Counted from the first letter of the stretch, positions 17,420 to 26,515 are shown. The stretch is 60,153 bases of DNA from Jhaorihella thermophila (GCF_900108275.1 NZ_FNVD01000015.1:1-60153), one strand, 5' to 3'. Notes: generated by a model from the letters alone, not told the origin. Program-made: numbers and translations.

Positions 17420-18436
17420 CTAACCGGTCCGTTTCTTCACCCAGCCCAGAAATGCCGCGTCGGGCTTGCGCAGGCGGGGATGGCCGGTGCGGGCCCAGAC
17501 CCCGCGCCATTCGGCCTCGAGCGCGTGCACGTCCGCGCCCGGCATCAGGGCACGCGCGGCCTCGAGCGTCTCGGCGCGCAGAACCGGCGGCGGGGGGGCG
17601 GATTCGGTCAGCCGGGCGCGCGGCGTGAACCGGATCAGGTCGCCGGGTACCTCTTCCATCGCATAGTCCGGCAGGTGGTCGGCGGCGATCATCTCGCGCA
17701 GCATGGCGCGGAACACCCGCCGGGGCGAGGCGGAGCCCGATTTCTTCAAGAGCGTGTCCACCGAGACGGTCCAGCCGTCCTGCCGGCCGCAATGCTTGCG
17801 CGCCAGTTCGTAGATGCGCCGTTCCAGCGGTTTGCGCAGGCGGAAATAGTCGCGGCTGAGCGTCAGCACCGATTTCGACAGCACCGCGCGATAGAGCCAG
17901 TCGCTGAGCGTCACCGCCACGCTGACCATGCGCCCGCCGCGGGTGCGCCGGACGATCTCCCAGCGTTCGATCAGGCCGAACCCGGTGGTGGTCTCGGTGT
18001 CGCCGGTGGTGATGTTGGTGGTGATGCGGGTGCCGGCCAGCCGCTCGAACGCCTCGCGCAGGCGACGGTAGGCATCGCCGCTGGTTTCGCGATTGGTGGC
18101 AACCAGCAGGTCATGCGCCTTGAGCGTGAGCGTGCGGCTCACCTGCCGCCCCGCATTCAGCGCCGCCATCAGCTGACTGATGCAGAAGATCAGGATGTCC
18201 TTGTCGTGGATCGTCGCCAGTCCCTTGACCGAAGGCGTGACCTCGATCCGCACCCCGTTGTGTTCATAGCGCAGGATCCGCCGGTCGGGCCGGGTGGAGA
18301 GCGAAAACACCGGATGCTCCATCGTCGCCATGTCGTCCTTGGGGATCGCATCCAGGATATCGCAGACGAAGAAATCCCCCTGAGGATGCCTCAACGGCAG
18401 CAACCCGCCCGATCCGCCCGTCACCGCGCTGTTCAT
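17420..18436 (-). CDS. repA: Plasmid replication initiator protein RepA
   Basis: 338 residues, resembling the replication initiator protein A family of alphaproteobacterial plasmids. Recognisable stretches are MEHPVFSLSTRPDRRILRYE, SVKGLATIHDKDILIF, ETSGDAYRRLREAFERLAGT, SRDYFRLRKPLERRIYELAR and a C-terminal basic region (RHPRLRKPDAAFLGWVKKR). These are winged-helix type DNA-binding initiators that bind origin iterons. The gene is divergent from parA, and the 382-bp space between carries iteron-like repeats and a DnaA box. In Rhodobacterales this RepA type defines low-copy plasmid compatibility groups, including RepA-I biofilm plasmids; assignment to a subgroup needs a phylogeny. Confidence 0.9.
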   Translation of the reverse strand: MNSAVTGGSGGLLPLRHPQGDFFVCDILDAIPKDDMATMEHPVFSLSTRPDRRILRYEHNGVRIEVTPSVKGLATIHDKDILIFCISQLMAALNAGRQVSRTLTLKAHDLLVATNRETSGDAYRRLREAFERLAGTRITTNITTGDTETTTGFGLIERWEIVRRTRGGRMVSVAVTLSDWLYRAVLSKSVLTLSRDYFRLRKPLERRIYELARKHCGRQDGWTVSVDTLLKKSGSASPRRVFRAMLREMIAADHLPDYAMEEVPGDLIRFTPRARLTESAPPPPVLRAETLEAARALMPGADVHALEAEWRGVWARTGHPRLRKPDAAFLGWVKKRTG

Positions 18437-18490
18437 GTGCCCTGCCCGACTCGATTTTTTTTCGTGGTTTCGTTGACGCCCACCCTAGAG

Positions 18491-18499
18491 TTATCCACA
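18491..18499 (+). promoter_or_regulatory. DnaA box
   Basis: TTATCCACA, an exact match to the DnaA-box consensus, 55 bases upstream of the repA start codon and 21 bases before the first iteron. Confidence 0.75.
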
Positions 18500-18519
18500 G
18501 CCTGCCGCAACGTGGCTTT

Positions 18520-18576
18520 GGAGTCGCGCAATCGTGGGATCGGAGTCGGTTTATCGTGGGTTCAGAGTCGGAACGC
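18520..18576 (+). repeat. Iteron-like 22-bp direct repeats
   Basis: Two full units in direct repeat (18520-18541 and 18542-18563) share GGAGTCG, five or six variable bases, and ATCGTGGG followed by A/T-TC. A third partial unit, AGAGTCGG, begins at 18564 exactly one period later. Before the first unit, CAACGTGGCTTT resembles the end of another degenerate unit. They are the best candidates for RepA binding sites. Confidence 0.8.
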
Positions 18577-18818
18577 GCTGGATGAAGCTATCAAACGTAT
18601 TGAAATCAAATGAAATTGTTTCACGACAGGCGTGCTTTAACACTGAAATAACACAAATCTAACCAAGAAAAAAATTGCAGCTCGCACCGCCAAACCGCAG
18701 AAATCCTCCTGCCAACGCCCAAAATTGCAAAGAAAAGACGCCGATCTGTTCGTGTTTTCCTTTCATGTCGCGGGTTTCGTGGTATCATGCGAAAAATACG
18801 GCACATCGGGCAAAAATC

Positions 18819-20231
18819 ATGGCACGCGACAGCGCAAGCGGACAGGCGGGACTTCCTCCCTATTTCAACATCGATCCCGACGCGGCACTGGCGGATCTGG
18901 ACCCGCCGACCGATACGGGCGGCTTCGCGCGGATCGCCGAATCCTGCGCCCGGGGACGGGCGGATCTGGCCAGCCGAGGGCTGGACGAACAGGGTCAGAA
19001 ACAGCTGCGGCGGTTTTCGACCTGGGAGATCTGCCGCTATCTGATCCCGGTGGCGCAGGCGCATTTCCGGCGCGTGCTGCGGCAGAACCCGGATCTGCCG
19101 CAGGGCATGTCGGAAACCGAAGGCGGGGCCAAGTGGTTCACCCTGGACGAGGTGCTGCGGCTGCGTGCGTTCTTCGGCGCCCAGGGGTCGAAGGCCAAGA
19201 ACTATCTGCCCTACCGGCCGAAGGGGTTGCCAGCCAAGATCGTGGCGGTGGCAAATTTCAAGGGCGGCGTGGGCAAGACCTCGACGGCCGCGCATCTGGC
19301 CATGTCCGCGGCGCTGGACGGCTACAAGGTGCTGGTGATCGATCTGGACAGCCAGGGCTCCATGACCTCGATCTTCGGCGGGCGGGTCGAGGATGAATGG
19401 CAGACCGCCTTTCCGCTGCTGGCGCGCCATTACGGCGAGCATCTGCGCGCCGAAAACCAGCTGCGCGTCAGCCGGGGCGAGCCGCCGCAGCCGCTGGACG
19501 AGGCGCTGGAGACCGCACTGGGGATGACCGCGCGGGACGTGATCCGCCCCACCCACTGGCCGAACATCGATCTGATCGGCGCGCAGCTGAACCTCTACTG
19601 GGCCGAGTTCCAGATCCCGGTCTGGCGGATGCAGGCGCGCGGCTGGAAGCTGTGGGACGCGCTGACCGACCGGCTGGCGGCGGACGGGGTGCTGGACGAC
19701 TATGACCTGGTGTTCGTCGATACCCCCCCTGCCCTTGGCTATCTGACCATCAACGGGCTGGCGGCGGCGGATATCCTGCTGGTGCCGTTCGGGGCCTCGT
19801 TCCTGGAGTTCGACTCCACGGGGCGGTTTTTCGACATGCTGCATTCGACCTTTGCCAGCATCGAAGAGGGAGAGAACACCGCCGCCCGCGCCCTGGGCCG
19901 GCCCGGCATCGCCTTTGAATGGGACGCGGTGCGGGCGGTCATCACCCGCTATGACGGCGCCCAGCAGGGCGAGCTGGCGGCGCTGATCCAGGCCTATATG
20001 GGGCGCACGCTCAGCCCGCACCGGCAGGATTTCACCGCGCTGATCGGCCAGGCCGGGGAACAGGTCAACGGCATCTACGAGGCCGACTATCGCGACTTCA
20101 ACCGCGAAACCTATGCCCGCGGGCGCGAGACATTCGACGCCACCTATGCCGCCTTCAAGCGGTTGCTGCTGGGAATCTGGCGGCGCGACGAATTGGCCGC
20201 GCGGGAAGAGGCCGCCATGCAGGGCGCGTGA
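18819..20231 (+). CDS. parA: Plasmid partitioning ATPase ParA (RepA of RepABC-like type Ia)
   Basis: 470 residues. The first ~140 residues hold two helix-rich segments suited to DNA binding (FSTWEICRYLIPVAQ and FTLDEVLRLRAFF, MerR-like wing region). The deviant Walker A ANFKGGVGKTST starts near residue 145, then VIDLDSQGSMTSIFG and FVDTPPALGYLTING. The long N-terminal extension marks a P1-type (Ia) ParA, which usually autoregulates its operon. The ATG at 18819 is preferred over an extension to 18675. It is followed after 49 bp by parB. Function: ATP-driven segregation of the low-copy plasmid. Confidence 0.92.
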   Translation: MARDSASGQAGLPPYFNIDPDAALADLDPPTDTGGFARIAESCARGRADLASRGLDEQGQKQLRRFSTWEICRYLIPVAQAHFRRVLRQNPDLPQGMSETEGGAKWFTLDEVLRLRAFFGAQGSKAKNYLPYRPKGLPAKIVAVANFKGGVGKTSTAAHLAMSAALDGYKVLVIDLDSQGSMTSIFGGRVEDEWQTAFPLLARHYGEHLRAENQLRVSRGEPPQPLDEALETALGMTARDVIRPTHWPNIDLIGAQLNLYWAEFQIPVWRMQARGWKLWDALTDRLAADGVLDDYDLVFVDTPPALGYLTINGLAAADILLVPFGASFLEFDSTGRFFDMLHSTFASIEEGENTAARALGRPGIAFEWDAVRAVITRYDGAQQGELAALIQAYMGRTLSPHRQDFTALIGQAGEQVNGIYEADYRDFNRETYARGRETFDATYAAFKRLLLGIWRRDELAAREEAAMQGA

Positions 20232-20280
20232 AAGCAGGCTCTGGCAAGGCGAAATCGCGCGGAAACGAGGAGGACGAGAC

Positions 20281-21354
20281 ATGGCCAGACGCAAACGGCT
20301 CACCCCGGCGCAACCGGATTACCTGAGCGGAGACCGCGCGCCGGGAACGGCCCTGTCCGGACCGCTCGGCGCCTCTGCCCCGTCGTCAGCGGCGCCGATC
20401 GCCCAGGTCGCGGGCGAGGCATCGGTGCATGCCGCGCTGGAGGAGCTGTCGCGCGAGGTCGAGGCCGCGCGGGCGGATGGGCGGATGATCGAGGCGCTGC
20501 CGCTCGAGGCGGTGGACGAAGGCTATCTGGTGCGCGACCGGATGGTGCAGGACGAAGAGGAAATGGCCGCGCTGATGGACAGCATCCGCGCCCGCGGCCA
20601 GCAGACCGCGATCGAGGTGGTGCCCCTGCCCGGCGGCGGACGCTACGGGCTGGTGTCCGGCTGGCGGCGGCTGACGGCGCTGAAGCGGCTGCAGGAGGAA
20701 GAGGGCGGCGCGCGCTTTGCCACGGTGCTGGCCCGGATCGTGTCGCCCGAGACGGCGCAGGCAGCTTATGTGGCGATGGTCGAGGAAAACGAAATCCGCG
20801 CCAATCTGAGCTTTTACGAGCGCGCCCGGATCGTCGTGCAGGCCCTGCGCGAGGGGGTCTATCCCACCCGGCGGGCGGCGCTGCAGGGGTTGTTCGGTTC
20901 CACCACCCGGTCGCGGCGGTCGAAGATCGGCAGCTTCATGGCCTTGGTCGAGGCATTCGACGGAGATCTGAAGCACCCCACCGCGATTTCGGAAAAGCTT
21001 GGGCTGGCGCTGGTCAAGGAATTGGCGCGCGATCCCGGCTTCGACGATCGTGTCCGCGGGCTGCTGCGGCAGCGGCCCGAACGGACGGCGGGCGAAGAGA
21101 TGCAGATTCTGGTTTCGGCGCTCAGGCCGCCGGAAGCGGCGGGGGGAGAAAAGGCGGACGCCGGCGCAGCTGGCCAGCCGAAGGCGGAGCGCCCCGCAAC
21201 GGACGCGGTGTCCGACGTGGCGCGGGAGCATGTCGCCCCCGGCCTCACGGTCAGCTTCTACCCCTCGAGAGGAAAGATCGAACTGTCCGGCCCGAAGGTG
21301 GACGAGGGGTTGTTGGCGGATCTGCGCGACTGGCTGGCGGCGCGGGCCGGCTGA
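20281..21354 (+). CDS. parB: Plasmid partitioning protein ParB/RepB
   Basis: 357 residues. ParB-type domain from about residue 78 (LPLEAVDEGYLVRDRM) through MDSIRARGQQTAIEVVPL and YGLVSGWRRLTALKRL, with NEIRANLSFYERARIV as the conserved ENxxRxxLS-E box. The middle helix-turn-helix region includes STTRSRRSKIGSFMALV. The C-terminus (LTVSFYPSRGKIELSGPKVDE) fits a dimerisation domain. It starts at an ATG after GAGGAGGACGAG. An 18-bp palindrome 18 bases downstream is the likely binding site. Confidence 0.92.
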   Translation: MARRKRLTPAQPDYLSGDRAPGTALSGPLGASAPSSAAPIAQVAGEASVHAALEELSREVEAARADGRMIEALPLEAVDEGYLVRDRMVQDEEEMAALMDSIRARGQQTAIEVVPLPGGGRYGLVSGWRRLTALKRLQEEEGGARFATVLARIVSPETAQAAYVAMVEENEIRANLSFYERARIVVQALREGVYPTRRAALQGLFGSTTRSRRSKIGSFMALVEAFDGDLKHPTAISEKLGLALVKELARDPGFDDRVRGLLRQRPERTAGEEMQILVSALRPPEAAGGEKADAGAAGQPKAERPATDAVSDVAREHVAPGLTVSFYPSRGKIELSGPKVDEGLLADLRDWLAARAG

Positions 21355-21371
21355 GACTCGTTTCGGGAAAA

Positions 21372-21389
21372 TGTTTCGCGTGCGAAACA
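21372..21389. promoter_or_regulatory. parS-like centromere site
   Basis: Perfect inverted repeat TGTTTCGC-GT-GCGAAACA immediately downstream of parB. It resembles the general parS form TGTTTCACGTGAAACA with an inserted pair in each arm. Position next to parB and perfect symmetry make it the best candidate for the ParB loading site. I found no second copy in the window. Confidence 0.7.
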
Positions 21390-21597
21390 ATGGCGGCCCG
21401 CGCCAAGGCTGGGATTGCGCGGAAACCTGCGGAAACTCCGGGCAGGATACTGCCTGCGGCGGTCTCTTCGAATCGAAGTTTTGCAATGGCTTTTGAAATC
21501 GGTAAGGTTTCGGGGTGACATTGTTTTTGGGTAGCGTTTTCGCCGAGGGCACGGCGCCAGGGAAAAGGCTGCGTTCGGGGCGGAGATTCCAGGTGGC

Positions 21598-23472
21598 ATG
21601 CTGAACTTGATTCGTGGATTGTCTCGGCGGCAGAAGGGCTATGTTCTGCTGATCCTTGACCTGCTTCTGATCCCGGTCGGGTTGCTGTTCACCTATGCCG
21701 TGCAGGGGATCGGGGGTTCGCCGCTCCGGGCGCTCGAGGCCGCGTCGGCGGTCTTGCCTTACCTGCTGCTGATCGGGGCTTCGGTATCCATCTGGCTTGG
21801 CCTTCCCTCGATCCGGCTGAACGCCTACGAAGGCCGCGCAATCACCTTGACCGCTATCCTCTCCCTGGTCCTTGCGGCCGGATCGGCCGGGCTGTCGGGG
21901 CTGGTTCCTCTTCCGTTGGTGCCGGGCACGCATGTGGTGTTCGGGATCATCTATTTTCTGCTGGTGGTGTCATCCCGTGTGGTCTTGTACCAGATCGTGA
22001 CGGCGCTTTACCGGCGGGCCCAACCACGACGACGCGTGCTGATCTACGGGGCGGGCACCACGGGAACCCAGCTGGCGCAGGCGCTGCGGGCCCATGAAAG
22101 CATCGATCCCGTGGCCTTTGTGGACGACAACAGGTCGTTGCAGGGGCTGTTTCTCGCGGGGTTGCCGGTCTTTTCCCCGGCCCGGATCACGGAAATTGTC
22201 CGGGAAAAAGCGGTCGATCGGGTGCTGCTGGCAATGCCGTCGCTGTCTCATCCCCGGCAGGCGCAGATCGCCCGGCAGCTGCAGGAGTTGGGAATCGAGG
22301 TCCAGGCCCTGCCATCCTTTGCCCAACTGATCGGCGAAGAGCCCCTGCTTGACAAGCTGACGCCGGTGGCGCCGCAGAGATTGCTGGGGCGTGCGAGCTG
22401 TGATCTCGATCTCGGCGATGCCTGCGATCAATATGCGGGCCGCACGGTGATGATCTCGGGGGCCGGCGGAACGATCGGCGCGGAACTTTGCCGCCAGGTT
22501 CTGAGCTGCCGGCCGCACCGGCTGGTGCTCTACGAATTGTCCGAGCATGCGCTCTACACCGTGCACCAGGAACTCGAACTGCTCACCGAGGGGACCGGAG
22601 TCGATCTGGTTCCGGTGCTGGGCTCGGTCGCCGACGACCGGCAGGTGCGCAAGGTGGTGGCGGATCATGGCGTACAGGTCGTGCTGCACGCCGCCGCCTA
22701 CAAGCATGTGCCCCTGGTCGAGGCCAACCCGCTGCCGGGGCTTTCCAACAACGTGCTGGGCACCCAGGTTCTGGCCCGCGCCGCCGCGGATGCGGGGGTC
22801 GAGCGGTTCATCCTGATCTCGTCGGACAAGGCCGTGCGGCCGGCGAACATGATGGGCGCCTCCAAGCGGCTGGCGGAACTGGTGGTGCAGGATCTTGCGG
22901 CCCGCAAGCCCGGCACGATCTTTGCGATGGTGCGATTCGGCAACGTGCTGGGATCGTCCGGTTCGGTGGTGCCGCTGTTTCAGGATCAGATCAGCCGGGG
23001 CGGGCCGGTCACCGTGACCCATCCCGAGGTCAAGCGATATTTCATGACCATACGCGAGGCGGTGAACCTTGTGCTCAAGGCCGGGGCCGAGGCCAAGGGC
23101 GGTGAGGTCTTCGTGCTGGACATGGGCGAGCCCGTGCCGATCATCCGGCTTGCCCGCCAGGTGATCGAAAGCGCCGGCTACACGGTGCGCGACGCCGACA
23201 ATCCCGACGGAGACATCGAGATCGTCATCACCGGATTGCGACCGGGCGAGAAGCTTCAGGAAGAGCTGTCCCTGTCCGACGAGCGGATCGTGACCCGCCA
23301 TCCCAAGATCTTCTGGGTGCGCGAAGCCGGCCTGTCCGAGATCGAAGTGGCGTCGATGCTGCGGGCTCTCAACGAGGCGCTGGAGGCAAATGACGTGGCC
23401 GCGGCCCGGGCCGTGGTCGGCCGGTGGGTCGAAGGCTTTGCCCAGGTCGAGGCGGCGCGCCAGTCGCTGTGA
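21598..23472 (+). CDS. Membrane-bound nucleotide-sugar 4,6-dehydratase (WbpM/CapD-like)
   Basis: 624 residues. Four hydrophobic helices fill residues ~12-135 (YVLLILDLLLIPVGLLFTYA; VLPYLLLIGASVSIWLGL; ITLTAILSLVLAAGSAGL; HVVFGIIYFLLVVSSRVVLY). A first Rossmann domain starts with VLIYGAGTTGTQLA (~147); the catalytic dehydratase domain starts with TVMISGAGGTIGAEL (~282) and carries SSDKAVRPANMMGASKRLAEL (~406-426) with the family's SDK and MGASK residues, then LGSSGSVVPLFQDQI and RPGEKLQEEL. Full-length WbpM-type enzymes act on UDP-GlcNAc at the membrane to make 6-deoxy-4-keto sugars. The first helix set is closely related to the N-terminus of the protein at 56214-59432. Confidence 0.92.
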   Translation: MLNLIRGLSRRQKGYVLLILDLLLIPVGLLFTYAVQGIGGSPLRALEAASAVLPYLLLIGASVSIWLGLPSIRLNAYEGRAITLTAILSLVLAAGSAGLSGLVPLPLVPGTHVVFGIIYFLLVVSSRVVLYQIVTALYRRAQPRRRVLIYGAGTTGTQLAQALRAHESIDPVAFVDDNRSLQGLFLAGLPVFSPARITEIVREKAVDRVLLAMPSLSHPRQAQIARQLQELGIEVQALPSFAQLIGEEPLLDKLTPVAPQRLLGRASCDLDLGDACDQYAGRTVMISGAGGTIGAELCRQVLSCRPHRLVLYELSEHALYTVHQELELLTEGTGVDLVPVLGSVADDRQVRKVVADHGVQVVLHAAAYKHVPLVEANPLPGLSNNVLGTQVLARAAADAGVERFILISSDKAVRPANMMGASKRLAELVVQDLAARKPGTIFAMVRFGNVLGSSGSVVPLFQDQISRGGPVTVTHPEVKRYFMTIREAVNLVLKAGAEAKGGEVFVLDMGEPVPIIRLARQVIESAGYTVRDADNPDGDIEIVITGLRPGEKLQEELSLSDERIVTRHPKIFWVREAGLSEIEVASMLRALNEALEANDVAAARAVVGRWVEGFAQVEAARQSL

Positions 23473-23594
23473 GCCGGCGCCGCCGCGGGGGTGTCCGATT
23501 GCTCCATCTCCATTGATCCAGGCCGGCGAACCGTGTTCTAACCGCCAGGAAGGCCCGCCTGTGCGGCGGGGCGGGGCGGGCAGGTTCACAGGTG

Positions 23595-25823
23595 ATGCGG
23601 CGCGTGTTTCAGGCAGTCAGGAAGAGGACCGGTGCGCGGATCGTCGCGGGCACGATCTGTCTGATCTCCCTGTGGGGCCACGGGCTTGGGGCGCAGGAAC
23701 ACGGGCAGGAACACGGGCAGGAACACGGGGCGCAGGATCCGGGGCCGCCCTCCTTCGCGCCGCTGCCCCCGCCGACGCTGAGTTTTTACGGGGCGCCGGG
23801 GCTGATGGACATGCCCACCGGCGAGATGATGCCCGATGCGCAGTTCGGGGCCAGCCTGGGCGGGTTTGCCGGGCAGTGGCGCTATACGCTGACTTTTCAG
23901 GGCCTGCCCTGGGTGTCGGGCAGTTTCCGCTACAACGGCATCCGCGGCCTGAACCTTTTCGGGTTCAGAACCTATTACGACCGCAGCTTCGATGCCCGGT
24001 TCCGGCTGCGCCGGGAAAGCCGATACTGGCCGGCCATCGCGCTGGGGCTGCAGGATTTCGCCGGCACCGGGATCTATTCGGGGGAATATATCGTCGCCAC
24101 CAAGACCCTTGCCGTGCCGGGGCTCGGCAAGGCCAGCCTGCCGGGGCGGTTGAAGATCACCGCGGGGCTGGGCTGGGGGCGGCTGGGGTCCTATCGGTCG
24201 ATCGGGTCGATCGGCAGCCGGCCGGCTTTCGATCCCGGCAGCACTGGCGGCCAGCTGTCCTATGACCAGTGGTTTCGCGGCCCCTTCGCTCCGTTCGGCG
24301 GGGTCGAATGGCAGCCCGATGACCGCTGGGGGGTGAAGATCGAATATTCCTCGGATGCCTATGTGACCGAGACGCGGACCAGTTCGGTGTTCGAGCGCCG
24401 CTCGCCGTTCAATTTCGGGGTGGAATACCAGGTCTCGCCGCGCACCCGGCTGGGCCTGTATTACATGTATGGAACGGAACTGGGATTTTCCGCCCAGATC
24501 CAGCTGAACCCGAAGGACACGCCGGTCAAGCTGGCCGTGGCGGCGCCGCGACCGCTGGCCGTGCGTCCGCCGCGGCAGGTCCAGCCCGCCGCATGGGGCA
24601 CCGAATGGGTCACCGTGCCCGGCAGGCCCGCGGAAGTGCGCGACGCACTGGATGCGGCGCTGAAGGGGCAGGGGCTGATCCTTGAAACCCTGACCATCAG
24701 CGCCCACGAGGCCGAACTGCGGTTCCGCAATCCGAACTATCATTCCTTCACCCTGGCCGCGGGGCGGGCCGCGCGGGCCATGGCGGCGGTGCTGCCGGCC
24801 TCGGTCGAGACCTTCCACCTTGTGCCGGTGTCCCAGGGCATGGCGCTGTCGCGGGTGACGATCCGCAGGACCGATCTGGAGACGCTTGAATTCGACGGCA
24901 ACGCCGCAGAGGCGCTGGGGGCGGTGGCCGGGATCTCGGACGCGCCGCCGCTGTCGGGGCGGGCGCTGCCGGCAGAGGGGCTGTATCCGGACAAGAGCTG
25001 GGCGCTGTCGCCCTATTTCTTCCCCAGCTATTTCGACCCGGCCAAGCCGGTGCGGATGGACGTCGGCATTGCCCTGCACGGGGCCTGGCGCCCGGCGCCG
25101 GGCTGGCTGGTGTCGGGGCGGATCTGGCAGCGGCTGGCGGGCAACGTGGCCGGCAGCCCCCGGTCGGGGTCGCGCCTGCCGCCGGTGCGGACCGAGGTGC
25201 CGCTTTATGCCCAGGCGGACACGACCCTGCACGACCTGTTCCTGTCCTATCAGTGGCGGCCGGGTGCGGACCTCTATGGCCGGGTCACCGTCGGTTATCT
25301 GGAGCCGATGTATGGGGGGATCTCGACGGAACTGTTGTGGAAGCCGGTGGCCAGCCGGCTGGCTCTGGGGGCCGAGATCAACTATGTGCGCAAGCGGGAC
25401 TATGACCAGCGTCTGGGGTTTCTGGATTATACCGTGGCGACCGGCCATGCCTCGGCCTATTACGAATTCGGCCCCGGCCTGATCGGGCAGGTGGATGTGG
25501 GGCGCTATCTGGCCGGCGATGTCGGCGCGACCTTCGGGATCGACCGAGTGTTCAACAACGGCTGGTCGGTGGGCGGGTTCTTCACCAAAACCAACGTGTC
25601 GGCCCGGGATTTCGGCGAAGGATCGTTCGACAAGGGGGTCCGGTTCACGATCCCGCTGACCTGGTTCCTCGGTCACGAGACGCGCCAGGCCACGGGGCTG
25701 GCGATCCGGCCGATCACCCGCGACGGGGGCGCGCGGGTGGACGTGCCCGGACGGCTTTATCCGCAGATTCGCGCGGCCCATGCCAAGGCGCTGTCGGAAA
25801 GCTGGGCGAGGGCGTGGGAATGA
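23595..25823 (+). CDS. yjbH: YjbH-like exopolysaccharide outer-membrane lipo/beta-barrel protein
   Basis: 742 residues. Signal peptide-like start (RIVAGTICLISLWGHGLGAQ), then a threefold QEHG repeat and a long beta-rich body. FYGAPGLMDMPTGEMMPDAQ, the YTLTFQGLPWVSGSFRYNGI region, FDARFRLRRESRYWPAIALG and LQDFAGTGIYSGEYIVATK are characteristic of the YjbH/GfcD family of outer-membrane proteins linked to exopolysaccharide production. A GTG one codon upstream (23592) is an alternative start. The stop overlaps the start of the YjbF-like gene (ATGA). It probably shapes or secretes polysaccharide at the outer membrane; the mechanism in this family is not settled. Confidence 0.88.
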   Translation: MRRVFQAVRKRTGARIVAGTICLISLWGHGLGAQEHGQEHGQEHGAQDPGPPSFAPLPPPTLSFYGAPGLMDMPTGEMMPDAQFGASLGGFAGQWRYTLTFQGLPWVSGSFRYNGIRGLNLFGFRTYYDRSFDARFRLRRESRYWPAIALGLQDFAGTGIYSGEYIVATKTLAVPGLGKASLPGRLKITAGLGWGRLGSYRSIGSIGSRPAFDPGSTGGQLSYDQWFRGPFAPFGGVEWQPDDRWGVKIEYSSDAYVTETRTSSVFERRSPFNFGVEYQVSPRTRLGLYYMYGTELGFSAQIQLNPKDTPVKLAVAAPRPLAVRPPRQVQPAAWGTEWVTVPGRPAEVRDALDAALKGQGLILETLTISAHEAELRFRNPNYHSFTLAAGRAARAMAAVLPASVETFHLVPVSQGMALSRVTIRRTDLETLEFDGNAAEALGAVAGISDAPPLSGRALPAEGLYPDKSWALSPYFFPSYFDPAKPVRMDVGIALHGAWRPAPGWLVSGRIWQRLAGNVAGSPRSGSRLPPVRTEVPLYAQADTTLHDLFLSYQWRPGADLYGRVTVGYLEPMYGGISTELLWKPVASRLALGAEINYVRKRDYDQRLGFLDYTVATGHASAYYEFGPGLIGQVDVGRYLAGDVGATFGIDRVFNNGWSVGGFFTKTNVSARDFGEGSFDKGVRFTIPLTWFLGHETRQATGLAIRPITRDGGARVDVPGRLYPQIRAAHAKALSESWARAWE
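23694..23729 (+). repeat. 12-bp tandem repeat in yjbH-like gene
   Basis: Three perfect copies of CAGGAACACGGG, encoding (QEHG)3 just after the signal peptide. The period is a multiple of three, so copy-number changes by slippage would stay in frame. Confidence 0.9.
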
Positions 25824-26515
25824 GGGTGAAACAGGCTCTGCGCGGGGGAATTGCCGTCTTGTTCCTTGCGGGGCTGGCGGCCTGCAGCGGCGGCAGCGAC
25901 GCCCCGACCGAAGTGGTACAGCTGACCACCGCCCTGCGCGAGGCCGTGGCCGCCCGGGTCGCCGGCGATCAGCCTGCCGCGCGCCCGCAGCTGACCCGCG
26001 CCATGCTGAAAGGGATCGAGGGCGCCTATCTCGAGGCCACGCTCGAGAAGAACGGAAAATGGGCCTATCTTCCGGTCGAAGGCGTGCGCCCCGATGAGGG
26101 CAATGGCGCGGTCACGGTCTGGCGCACCGTGGACGACGTGTCGCTGATTACGCGCAATGGGGTTCTGGTGGGCACGCGCGGGCTGGGCGGCGACATCCTG
26201 TCCACCGAGATCGACCTGCCGGCGGGCCGGGCCGGCCCGCCCGAGGGCGGGGTGCGCGTGCTGCATGTCCGCGACAGCAATGACGCGACGGTGCCGGTGA
26301 CGCTGGCCTGTTCGGTGCGGGATCTGGGGCCCGAGACGATCGAGATCGTCGAGTTGCGCCATACCACCCGCCATCTGCGCGAAACCTGCGACGGCGGCGG
26401 CGGGCGCGTGGTGAACGACTACTGGATCGATACCCGCCGCCCGATCGTCTGGCAGTCGCGGCAATGGGCGGGGCCCCATAACGGCTATCTCAGGCTGCGG
26501 CAGATCACCGAATAG
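25820..26515 (+). CDS. yjbF: YjbF-like exopolysaccharide lipoprotein
   Basis: 231 residues. Lipoprotein signal GGIAVLFLAGLAACSGG with the cysteine at residue 22. The body has AYLEATLEKNGKWAYLPVEG, DDVSLITRNGVLVGTRGLGGDI, LRETCDGGGG and a conserved end, VNDYWIDTRRPIVWQSRQW...YLRLRQI, as in the YjbF/GfcB lipoproteins. The ATG at 25820 overlaps the yjbH-like stop. In Escherichia coli the yjbEFGH products act together in exopolysaccharide production; here a YjbG equivalent is not seen. Outer-membrane location is inferred from the lipobox. Confidence 0.88.
   Translation: MRVKQALRGGIAVLFLAGLAACSGGSDAPTEVVQLTTALREAVAARVAGDQPAARPQLTRAMLKGIEGAYLEATLEKNGKWAYLPVEGVRPDEGNGAVTVWRTVDDVSLITRNGVLVGTRGLGGDILSTEIDLPAGRAGPPEGGVRVLHVRDSNDATVPVTLACSVRDLGPETIEIVELRHTTRHLRETCDGGGGRVVNDYWIDTRRPIVWQSRQWAGPHNGYLRLRQITE
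25829..25840 (-). repeat. 12-mer CAGAGCCTGTTT (inverted copy)
   Basis: Exact copy, on the minus strand, of the word found at 6178, 12135 and 43473. Here it lies inside the start of the yjbF-like gene. Confidence 0.8.

Larger units (their letters stand above)
18437..18818. other. Putative replication origin, repA-parA intergenic region
   Basis: 382 non-coding bases between divergent repA and parA, clearly less GC-rich than the rest. Order from the repA side: a perfect DnaA box (18491-18499), 22-bp iteron-like repeats (18520-18576), then an AT-rich stretch (about 18590-18680) with TGAAA-TTG-TTTCA at 18611-18623 and a run of A. This arrangement of initiator-binding repeats, DnaA box and AT-rich segment is that of a theta-replication origin. 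Promoters for repA and parAB must also be here. Confidence 0.75.

Noticed and set aside
17157-17700. Toxin-antitoxin or conjugation genes near repA/parAB
   Set aside because: Looked for small paired ORFs and relaxase or VirB-like motifs next to the backbone genes; none supported.
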